From a bacterium (GTDB lineage: Bacteria > Bacillota > Clostridia > Christensenellales > CAG-138): a stretch of 10,835 nucleotides of DNA. The stretch spans positions 1 to 10,835 of the forward strand of contig JAQXRK010000015.1 of the NCBI GenBank assembly GCA_029218485.1. The letters are read 5' to 3'. Shown in pieces: positions 5,904 to 10,835 of this stretch; positions within the stretch are counted from its first letter, which is position 1, and each line of letters opens with the position of its first letter. A program made the translations under genes and the position numbers. Under the pieces are notes generated by a model, which had not been told where the DNA came from, did no database searches, and was given only the letters and a program-made list of their open reading frames with translations.

Positions 5904-6387
5904 GAAGCCCGGTGGCAATGCCGGCCGGGATGGACAGCAGGCCCATCCACGGAAGGTAGGCGACCATGGCCGGCCCCGCGGTCAGACAGCCGACGGCGAG
6001 CTGGCCGATGTTGAAGCAGAAGGCGCCGGCAACGCTCAGCCCGATCGTGCTGAGGCGCCCGCTCGCCTGCAGCGGCAGCAGCAGCGCCATGGCCGCCCAG
6101 GAGAGGAGGCCGCCGGCGAGAGAATAGAAGACCTGCGAAGCATTGCCCGCGACGAGCACAAACAGCAGCGCGCGCAGCACGGTCACGGCCAGCGCGTCCG
6201 TGCGTCGACCGGAGATCAGCAGCGCATAGAGCACAAAGCAGTTGGCCAGCCCGAGCCGCACCGGGATGACGGGAACGATGGGCGGGAGCAGGCTTTCGAG
6301 CCACTGCGCGGCAAGCGCCATGGCGGTGAGCAGCGCGATGGTGGTGACGCGGCGAACCGCGCGCGATTCAATGCGTGATGGCGTCAA
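5866..6387 (-). CDS. Gx transporter family membrane protein (formerly 'heptaprenyl diphosphate synthase component I')
   Basis: A 173-residue integral membrane protein with about five to six helices. The family signature is at IVPVIPVRLGLANCFVLYAL (37-56), matching the P-x-(V/I)-(K/R)-LGLAN pattern, followed by a second block VTVLRALLFVLVAG (69-82) and a Gly-rich helical region. The fold resembles the substrate-binding subunits of ECF-type vitamin transporters; the old prenyl-synthase name is not supported by its membrane topology. Its substrate is unknown. The preferred start is a TTG at 6387, because GGAGG lies 9 nt upstream inside the preceding gene and no ATG occurs until residue 22. It overlaps the NusG-domain gene by 20 bp, so the two are probably translationally coupled. 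The same pair is common in Clostridia, often near Rnf or FMN-transferase genes. The 3' end lies antisense to the end of spoIID. Confidence 0.85.
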   Translation of the reverse strand: MTPSRIESRAVRRVTTIALLTAMALAAQWLESLLPPIVPVIPVRLGLANCFVLYALLISGRRTDALAVTVLRALLFVLVAGNASQVFYSLAGGLLSWAAMALLLPLQASGRLSTIGLSVAGAFCFNIGQLAVGCLTAGPAMVAYLPWMGLLSIPAGIATGLLTALLIRRLPTR

Positions 6388-6718
6388 GCGGTTCGTCCTC
6401 CTCTGTGCCGATGATTGCGACCGTGACCCCGTGCGGCAGGCATACGAGCGGCCGGAGCGGCGCTGCCGTGCCGTTCAGGCACAGCCCGTCGGGGCAGGAG
6501 GCGGCGCGCATGCGCACCTGCCCATCCCGGATTTCGATGGTGTTGCCCCCGTCCGGCGTGGTGAACACGGCGTCCTCCGACAGGGCGCCCGTATAGAGCG
6601 TTTGCCCGTTTTGCGATACGACCACGCGCGCGCCGCTGTCCGCGCGCCCCAAAAAGGCGAGCGGCAGGAGCGACAGCACGGCCACGAGCGCAATGAGCGC
6701 AAAATCCCACTTCTTCAT
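6368..6718 (-). CDS. NusG domain II-containing exported/anchored protein
   Basis: A 116-residue protein with one N-terminal membrane helix or uncleaved signal (about 6-24) and a small beta-rich domain matching NusG domain II proteins. The hallmark is CPDGLC (75-80) followed by VCLPHGV (92-98), which gives three conserved cysteines in the extracytoplasmic domain; relatives read CPDxxC...CLPN. The function is not established. The recurrent pairing with a Gx transporter suggests a partner or accessory role in cofactor uptake or membrane redox, which is an inference. The ATG at 6718 lies in CATATG with no Shine-Dalgarno sequence upstream. A -10-like TATGAT ends 7 nt before it, so the message is predicted to be leaderless. 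It is the first gene of a two-gene operon with the downstream transporter. Confidence 0.85.
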   Translation of the reverse strand: MKKWDFALIALVAVLSLLPLAFLGRADSGARVVVSQNGQTLYTGALSEDAVFTTPDGGNTIEIRDGQVRMRAASCPDGLCLNGTAAPLRPLVCLPHGVTVAIIGTEEDEPLDAITH

Positions 6719-6754
6719 ATGCTATATCATATCACAACCGATTCGGGATGTGGT
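6718..6754 (-). promoter_or_regulatory. Leaderless promoter of the NusG-domain/Gx transporter operon
   Basis: On the minus strand, an extended -10 TGA-TATGAT (6734-6726, -10 box 6731-6726) matches five of six positions. A weak -35, ACCACA (6754-6749), lies 17 nt upstream. The start point would fall at about 6718, the A of the ATG. No Shine-Dalgarno sequence is possible in the 7 nt between. Confidence 0.55.
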
Positions 6755-6766
6755 ATACTTCTGCCA
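6731..6766 (+). promoter_or_regulatory. Leaderless promoter of the methyltransferase gene
   Basis: On the plus strand, an extended -10 TGG-TATACT (6751-6759, -10 box 6754-6759) has a -35 ATCACA (6731-6736, four of six) with a 17-nt spacer. Six nt after the -10 box comes the ATG at 6766, the expected start point. The -35 overlaps the -10 of the divergent promoter by one base, and vice versa, so the two promoters occupy the same DNA. Confidence 0.6.
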
Positions 6767-7428
6767 TGGAACGCGTGGACGATCTGCAATTTCAAGGGCT
6801 CAGGCTCCTTCAGGACGACGCATTGCCGTGCTTCACGGAGGATGCGGTGCATCTGGTGCATTTTCTGCGCCTCGGCAGCCGCGACCGCGCCATCGATATC
6901 GGCTGCGGAACGGGCGTGATCGCCGTGCTCGGCGCGGCGTACACGGGCGCGGCCTTCACCGGCATCGACGTGCAGGCGCCGCTGGTCGATCTGGCGGCGC
7001 GCTCGGCGGCCATGAACGGGCAGGACATCCGGTTTGAAACGCTCGACGTGCGCGAGGCACCGGCGCGCTTTGGCCACGGCTCGTTTACGGCGGCGGTGCT
7101 GAACCCGCCGTACTACCCGGCGGATGCCGGCGCGCCGAGGGACGCGCGCGCCGTTTCCAGGCATGCGGACGCCGATCTGACCGGCGCGATGCTGCGCGCC
7201 GCGTTTTTGCTGCTCAAAAACGGCGGGAGACTGTTCCTGTGCTATCCGTGCGCGGGCCTGGCGGAGATCCTCTGCCGCTTGCAGGAGACCCGGCTGACGC
7301 CAAAGCGCATGCGGCTCGTGGCCGGCTCGGCGGAGGCGGCGCCGTATCTTGCGCTGATCGAGGCCAAGAAGGATGCAAAACCGGGGCTTTTGATGGAACC
7401 GATTTTGTTTTTGCATGAAAAAACATGA
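6766..7428 (+). CDS. tRNA1(Val) (adenine(37)-N6)-methyltransferase-like protein (TrmN6/YabB family)
   Basis: A 220-residue class I SAM-dependent methyltransferase. The N-terminus ERVDDLQFQGLRLLQDD resembles the TrmN6/YabB family start (B. subtilis YabB has a similar ERLDYL). Motif I is AIDIGCGTG (42-50), the acidic ribose-binding residue is in FTGIDVQ (64-70), and the amino-methylating catalytic motif is NPPYY (113-117), which marks N6-adenine methylation. TrmN6 modifies A37 of tRNA1(Val) in E. coli; the exact target here is inferred from family only. I chose the ATG at 6766 over 6748 because the longer start lies inside the -10 box and the family alignment begins at MER. No Shine-Dalgarno site is present, unlike nearly all other genes here. 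The next gene begins 81 nt downstream and no terminator lies between, so some co-transcription is possible. Confidence 0.85.
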   Translation: MERVDDLQFQGLRLLQDDALPCFTEDAVHLVHFLRLGSRDRAIDIGCGTGVIAVLGAAYTGAAFTGIDVQAPLVDLAARSAAMNGQDIRFETLDVREAPARFGHGSFTAAVLNPPYYPADAGAPRDARAVSRHADADLTGAMLRAAFLLLKNGGRLFLCYPCAGLAEILCRLQETRLTPKRMRLVAGSAEAAPYLALIEAKKDAKPGLLMEPILFLHEKT

Positions 7429-7452
7429 ATTTCTTTATTTTCGCACATACTA
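7423..7452 (+). promoter_or_regulatory. Candidate sigma-G (forespore) promoter for the lipoprotein gene
   Basis: CATACTA at 7446-7452 is an exact match to the sigma-G -10 consensus (CATnHTA). Exactly 18 nt upstream, ACATG (7423-7427) matches four of five positions of the -35 GHATR. The match to a vegetative promoter is worse. The start would be near 7459, leaving a leader of about 50 nt that contains AAGGAGG. The match is suggestive only, because the -35 is degenerate and the region is AT-rich. Confidence 0.35.
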
Positions 7453-7509
7453 TCCTCCGAACAAGGCCGTGAAAGCAGCGCGGCAATTCTTGTAAGGAGG
7501 ATCTTTCGT

Positions 7510-8013
7510 ATGTACAAAAAATGCTTGCTTGTGCTTGCCGCCATGCTCCTCGCGGCCGCAATGATCGGCTGTCAGTGCAGCGGCAATGTAACCACACCCA
7601 GTCCGGCGCCGACGGGCGCCGTGCCGTCGATGCAGCCGGCCCTTTCGGCCTCGCCGGGACTCTCCGCCTCGCCGAATCTCTCGGCATCCCCGGACATATC
7701 GGCCAGCCCGAACGCCTCCCCGGACGGAGGCTCGGCCACGATCCCGGATTTCACTGCGGGCAAAGAGGTCGATGAAAAGGAGGTTCCCGAGATCGTTGAG
7801 GCGGTTCGGGAGCAGTTCAAGGACGGCGAGATCAAGTCGATCAAGCACGCCATGCAGGATGAAAAGCAGGTCTATGCCGTGGAGATCAAGACCGGATCGA
7901 CCACTGAGACCGTCTATGTTCTGCCGGATGGCACGCTCCTTCCGAACGGTGGGAACGGCAACGGCGGCACCGGCAGCACCGGCGGCAGCGGCAGCGGCAG
8001 CAACAACGGTTAA
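7510..8013 (+). CDS. Putative lipoprotein with LSASP repeats and PepSY-like domain
   Basis: A 167-residue protein of no family I can name. Residues 1-20 form a lipoprotein signal (two lysines, hydrophobic core, then MIGC with Cys21 as the lipidated residue; Met at -3 is tolerable but not ideal). A Ser/Pro/Ala-rich linker follows (28-72), with four hexapeptides LSASPx (45-68) and a partial fifth. Residues 83-145 form a small acidic alpha/beta unit (VPEIVEAVREQF, then KQVYAVEIKTG, TVYVLPDGTLL) resembling a PepSY-like fold, a domain seen in cell-surface inhibitors and sensors. The tail (147-167) is Gly/Ser/Asn/Thr only. I infer a cell-surface lipoprotein on the outer face of the membrane, held off it by the flexible linker. 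AAGGAGG lies 9 nt before the ATG. A strong hairpin follows the gene, so it probably forms a single-gene unit. Confidence 0.8.
   Translation: MYKKCLLVLAAMLLAAAMIGCQCSGNVTTPSPAPTGAVPSMQPALSASPGLSASPNLSASPDISASPNASPDGGSATIPDFTAGKEVDEKEVPEIVEAVREQFKDGEIKSIKHAMQDEKQVYAVEIKTGSTTETVYVLPDGTLLPNGGNGNGGTGSTGGSGSGSNNG
7642..7713 (+). repeat. Four 18-nt tandem units encoding LSASP hexapeptides
   Basis: Units encode LSASPG, LSASPN, LSASPD and ISASPN, followed by a partial ASPD. The protein repeat is near perfect but the codons differ between units (for serine: TCG, TCC and AGC). This suggests old duplications with selection on the peptide rather than recent slippage. The peptide is a flexible, possibly glycosylated, spacer. 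Confidence 0.85.
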
Positions 8014-8039
8014 AGCGGACAGCGCTTCGACAAACCGCA

Positions 8040-8073
8040 AGAGCGCCGCACTCCGATCGGAGTGCGGCGCTCT
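8040..8073 (+). terminator. Perfect 34-bp palindromic hairpin, probably a bidirectional terminator
   Basis: A 15-bp fully paired stem (AGAGCGCCGCACTCC with its complement) closes a GATC loop, so the whole 34 bp is a perfect palindrome. It lies 26 nt after the lipoprotein stop. GTTTCG follows on the plus strand and TGCGGTTTG on the minus, so the U-runs are short. It sits between convergent genes and could end transcription in both directions. Confidence 0.75.
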
Positions 8074-8197
8074 GTTTCGTGACAAGCCGCATGCATTGGT
8101 GCAGCGGCCGAAAACCCGATTCGACAGCCACCGAAAGCGCGCCTCTGCCGAAAGCGCGATCTCGCCCGTTTTCTGGTTCTGCCGTATCGGCAAGCGG
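8074..8197. other. Convergent intergenic spacer between terminator and regulator gene
   Basis: This stretch has no convincing gene. It holds two copies of CCGAAAGCGCG (8131-8141 and 8148-8158) and a weak 5-bp hairpin TGCCG-TAT-CGGCA (8180-8192) just after the regulator stop. Neither has a clear function. Confidence 0.4.
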
Positions 8198-9316
8198 TTA
8201 CGATTCGGGATCGCAGCCCAGCAGATCCCCGAGGCGGCGCAAGAACGTGCGCATCGTCTGCGCATTGGGGCGATAGAGGATCTGCGTGCCCTGCTTTTCC
8301 AGCGTGACGAGGCCGGCGTTCAGCAGCGCGCTCATATGGTGCGAAACCGTGGCGGCGGACAGGCCGGTCAGCTCGGACAGATCCTTGCCGCGGCATGGCT
8401 GCTCGCGCAGCGCGAGCAGGATCCTGAGCCGCTGCCGGTCGTCGAGCGCCTTGAGCTTGCCGAGAAGCTGCTCCGCCGCATCCGCCTCCTGCTCCGCGAA
8501 CGACCGTAGCTGCCAGAAGCAGCAGCCCACATGCACCGTCAGATCGAGATACGACTGGAGCGCCCACATGCTCAGGCCGTCCCACGGGAATGCCTGCGGG
8601 TAGAGCGGCAGGCGCTGCGTATCGAGCCGGATGCTGGAGAGCCGCTCGAGCGATTCCGCCGGGGCCGCGCCCAGCATCGTCTGCGTCAGGCGCAGCGTGT
8701 CTTCAAAGAGCGGCTGCAGCGCGGGCAGGTGCGCGCGGTACGCCACGGCCGGTTTTTCCAGCAGGTGCGCAACGTCCGATAAGGCCTCATCCGTGTGCCG
8801 GTACAGCCAGAGCGCCGTCCAGCGCGCGGCGGGCGAGGCAGACGCACTGGCTTCGAGCTGCTCGAGCAGAGCCGCCTCGGTGCACCGGTCGGCGTCCTCC
8901 GGGGACTCAAAGTCGTTGCCGGACAGAACGGACAGAGCGATCTGGTAGCGAAACCCCGGCCGCTGCTGCGCCGGGAGGGAATCGACCGAGCGGATGCCGT
9001 TCTCGAGGGACAGCGCGAGCATCAGCGCGGGCGGCGCGCTGTTCTCCGTTTCCGCATCGAAATAGCGGGAAAGCGCCGCCTCCTCCGCATCGGATGCGGC
9101 TGCAAGCACATCGGCCCATACCGGGTCGAGCAGCGCTCCGGTGTCGAACAGCGGCTGTGCCTGCGGCGCGGAAAGGCTGTGTTCGCCGATGAACGCGGCC
9201 AGCGACGCGGAGGGCGTCTGCGGCTTTTCCGGGTGGCGGGCGAGATACCGGCTCTGCGTGAGAATGGATACGCAGTCCGACAGGATGAACGGTTTTGCTG
9301 AACAGATCAATTCCAT
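8198..9316 (-). CDS. ArsR-type transcriptional regulator with a large N-terminal region of unknown fold
   Basis: A 372-residue protein. The C-terminal part (about 284-366) is a typical ArsR winged helix: LKALDDRQRLRILLAL, then CRGKDLSELTGLSAATVSHHMSALLNAGLV (recognition helix about 319-331) and a wing EKQGTQILYRP. Canonical ArsR proteins are about 100 residues, so roughly 280 residues are extra. They are helical and acidic, without a signal peptide, membrane segment or motif I recognise; they may bind an effector. An isolated CC pair (265-266) lies before the winged helix, but no standard ArsR metal-site motif is seen. The ATG at 9316 follows GAGGAG by 7 nt. Targets are not evident: the next gene on its strand is 202 bp upstream and no operator is obvious. 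It might regulate itself or the GNAT/MFS genes, which is speculative. Confidence 0.8.
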   Translation of the reverse strand: MELICSAKPFILSDCVSILTQSRYLARHPEKPQTPSASLAAFIGEHSLSAPQAQPLFDTGALLDPVWADVLAAASDAEEAALSRYFDAETENSAPPALMLALSLENGIRSVDSLPAQQRPGFRYQIALSVLSGNDFESPEDADRCTEAALLEQLEASASASPAARWTALWLYRHTDEALSDVAHLLEKPAVAYRAHLPALQPLFEDTLRLTQTMLGAAPAESLERLSSIRLDTQRLPLYPQAFPWDGLSMWALQSYLDLTVHVGCCFWQLRSFAEQEADAAEQLLGKLKALDDRQRLRILLALREQPCRGKDLSELTGLSAATVSHHMSALLNAGLVTLEKQGTQILYRPNAQTMRTFLRRLGDLLGCDPES

Positions 9317-9518
9317 GGTAAGACTCCTCGTTTCTTTGTGAACGCCGCAGGCCCCTGTTCATTCGGGAGGGGATTCTGTGGCAGCGGCCCGTTCCGGCCC
9401 CCCGATACAGCCGGCATTTTTCAAATCTTCGGATCGCCCCGCGGCTGTCATCCGCACAGCGAAGCCGCCTTTTCCCGCCCGGCGCCGAAAGCGGGAGCGG
9501 GCCGCGGCGGCGCCCGGT
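9317..9518. other. 202-bp gap between GNAT gene and ArsR-type regulator
   Basis: No ORF with a start site is convincing. A 7-bp GC-rich inverted repeat, GGCGCCG (9481-9487) with CGGCGCC (9508-9514), spans a 20-nt loop but lacks a U-run, so I do not call a terminator for the GNAT gene. I found no clear promoter for the regulator. Confidence 0.4.
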
Positions 9519-10004
9519 TCAGGCAAGCGGCAGCACGGCGACGATCTCATCTCCGTCCGTTTCGCCGTTCTCGCGAAAGCCCATCCGGGTATACAGCGCC
9601 CTTGCCACCGTGTTGTCCGGGTCATAGGACAGCCAGCAGCAGTCGGCCTTGCCGCACGGCCATGTTCGGATATAGCTGAGAGCCGCTTCCATCGCCCGCT
9701 TGCCGAGCCCCTGTCCCTGGAACCGGGCGTCGATCATGAGCCGCCAGATAGAGTAGTTTTCCCGCGCGACCTTCGGCTCGTCCGCATCGCCGATCGTTCC
9801 GTAGCCGATCATCAGGAAGCCCACCGGCCGGCCGGCTTCGTACAGGCCGAACGGCAGAGCGATATAACCATCCTCGCGCACTGCGAAGGCCTCCATCACG
9901 CTGTAAGCGTTGGGCGCGACAAATCCCTTTTCGTCCTGTTCGGGCGTGACCCGCAGGCGGACGATCTCCCAGATATTCCTTTGGCTCAGCTTCACAAGCT
10001 GCAT
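9519..10004 (-). CDS. GNAT family N-acetyltransferase (spermine/spermidine acetyltransferase-like)
   Basis: A 161-residue protein of the GCN5-related fold, transferring acetyl from acetyl-CoA to an amine. The acetyl-CoA loop is IDARFQGQGLGKRAMEAAL (91-109, with the Q-x-x-G-x-G/A pattern), preceded by the beta-4 stretch NYSIWRLMI. The C-terminal block NTVARALYTRMGFRENGE (131-148) is typical. The overall order, including PFGLYEAGRPVGFLMIG (51-67), resembles the Bacillus BltD-type polyamine acetyltransferases, so a polyamine or diamine substrate is possible but not proven. I chose the third ATG (10004) because AAAGGAG is 8 nt upstream of it; the first ATG (10022) overlaps that site. It has its own promoter and lies downstream of an MFS transporter on the same strand. 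In Bacillus, BltD is the partner of the Blt multidrug pump, so the pairing is worth noting. Confidence 0.85.
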   Translation of the reverse strand: MQLVKLSQRNIWEIVRLRVTPEQDEKGFVAPNAYSVMEAFAVREDGYIALPFGLYEAGRPVGFLMIGYGTIGDADEPKVARENYSIWRLMIDARFQGQGLGKRAMEAALSYIRTWPCGKADCCWLSYDPDNTVARALYTRMGFRENGETDGDEIVAVLPLA

Positions 10005-10066
10005 TGCCATTGCTCCTTTCATCGGGCATATCGGGCCTTTGCAGACGCGTTCTACCCCATATGCTC

Positions 10067-10096
10067 ATGATAGCACGAGGGAATGCGGCGCGGCAA
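10067..10096 (-). promoter_or_regulatory. Promoter of the GNAT acetyltransferase gene
   Basis: On the minus strand TTGCCG (10096-10091, four of six) is followed by an 18-nt spacer and TATCAT (10072-10067, five of six). The start would lie near 10060, giving a leader of about 55 nt. It begins only 4 nt after the MFS stop codon, so the two genes may also be co-transcribed. Confidence 0.5.
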
Positions 10097-10099
10097 GCG

Positions 10100-10835
10100 T
10101 TATAGCCCGCGGTAGCCGCGGCTGCGGGTGACGGACAGCAGCAACAGCAGCGAAAGACCGGCCAAGCAGATGAACAGCGTCGGAACCGCAACAATGGCCG
10201 CAAGCGCCGCGCACAGCAGCGAGCAGACCGGCATCATGGAGCAGAGCACGGCGTTGGTCAGGCCGGAGATGCGCGCCATGTAATCGCCGTCGACATGCTC
10301 CATGAACGCGGCGCTGAACGAGACGTTGAGAATGCCCGACGCCAGGCCGAGCAGCGCCATCGCGCCGAGAAGGCCGGCGAGCCTCCCCGCCGCGCCCAGC
10401 TGCGGCAGCAGACCGAGCAGGGCGTACACGAGCGCGGCGAGCGCGCCGGACGCGGTGATGAGCGTGTGGCGCGCCAGTCTGCCCTGCAGCTTTGGCAGCA
10501 GCGAGCCGAGCGCCGTTGCGGCGGTGAGCGCCAGCCCGGCGGCCGAGAGCATTTCCGGCCCCATTTGGAGCGATTCGGCAATGTACACCGTCTGAAACGT
10601 GGAAAACGGCGTGGCGGAGAAGTTCAAAAACGCGCCGACGAGCATCAGCGCCCGCACGGCCGGGTTGGTCGCCGCATAGCGGACGCCCGCCTTGAGATCG
10701 CGAAAATAGACGGAAAGATCGAGCGTTTCCTGCGGCAGCGTCTCCCGGATGCGGATGAACAGCATGCTTAAGGCGTACAACAAAAACGTGCCCGCATCGA
10801 TGAGCAGCGCGACCGGAGAGCCGACCAGCGCGATC
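10100..10835 (-). CDS. MFS transporter, C-terminal part (5' end outside window)
   Basis: The frame is open from the window edge to a TAA at 10100, giving 244 residues. The start lies outside the window; internal ATG and TTG codons near 10783 are not the true start. The visible part begins ALVGSPVALLIDAGTFLLY, typical of the end of the first half of the enterobactin-exporter (MFS_3) type of permease. A cytoplasmic loop (FRDLKAGVRYAATNPAVRAL) leads into about six further helices. The late stretch MEHVDGDYMARISGL matches the family's conserved loop (V-P-x-x-x-R-G-R-V in relatives). It is predicted to be an inner-membrane exporter of a drug, siderophore or other small molecule; the substrate cannot be read from sequence. 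About 170 N-terminal residues are missing. The gene lies just upstream of the GNAT gene on the same strand. Confidence 0.85.
   Translation of the reverse strand, partial: IALVGSPVALLIDAGTFLLYALSMLFIRIRETLPQETLDLSVYFRDLKAGVRYAATNPAVRALMLVGAFLNFSATPFSTFQTVYIAESLQMGPEMLSAAGLALTAATALGSLLPKLQGRLARHTLITASGALAALVYALLGLLPQLGAAGRLAGLLGAMALLGLASGILNVSFSAAFMEHVDGDYMARISGLTNAVLCSMMPVCSLLCAALAAIVAVPTLFICLAGLSLLLLLSVTRSRGYRGL

Noticed and set aside
8131..8158. Two CCGAAAGCGCG copies as a CRISPR or iteron array
   Set aside because: Only two 11-nt copies, six bases apart, with no further units or associated genes.
9481..9514. GC-rich inverted repeat as terminator of the GNAT gene
   Set aside because: The loop is 20 nt and no U-run follows on the transcribed strand.

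Overview
This window looks like chromosomal DNA from a GC-rich, endospore-forming anaerobic Firmicute, most likely class Clostridia. The evidence is a spoIID sporulation gene, a DnaB/DnaD-like plus DnaI-like helicase-loading pair, strong AGGAGG-type Shine-Dalgarno sites, and families common in anaerobic Clostridia (C_GCAxxG_C_C, NusG domain II, Gx transporter). The high GC causes many long antisense shadow ORFs. I saw no tRNA, rRNA, CRISPR array, insertion sequence or phage module. Genus is not resolvable by eye.

Layout. 1-4686, all minus strand: a likely operon, in transcription order, of a membrane-anchored sigma-factor-like protein, a DnaD-domain replication protein with three apparent C-terminal modules, a DnaI/DnaC-like helicase loader, RsmI, and a C_GCAxxG_C_C cysteine-rich protein. 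The last three are tightly spaced or overlapping. A VanZ-family membrane protein follows behind its own AT-rich promoter and is cut by the window edge.

4687-6718: spoIID on the plus strand, converging with and overlapping (38 bp) a minus-strand pair encoding a NusG-domain-II protein and a Gx transporter. 6719-6765 is a 47-bp divergent promoter region in which neither flanking gene has a Shine-Dalgarno site and both predicted transcripts start at the ATG.

6766-8073, plus strand: a TrmN6-type tRNA methyltransferase, then a putative lipoprotein with four LSASP-type hexapeptide repeats and a PepSY-like domain, preceded by a candidate forespore promoter and ended by a perfect 34-bp palindromic terminator. 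8198-10835, minus strand: an ArsR-type regulator with a large unknown N-terminal region, a GNAT acetyltransferase with its own promoter, and the C-terminal two thirds or so of an MFS transporter.

Most genes are housekeeping or accessory. I do not see a complete novel system. The best leads are the overlapping leaderless promoters, the sigma-like membrane protein heading the helicase-loader operon, the SASP-repeat lipoprotein, and the altered putative zinc site of SpoIID.
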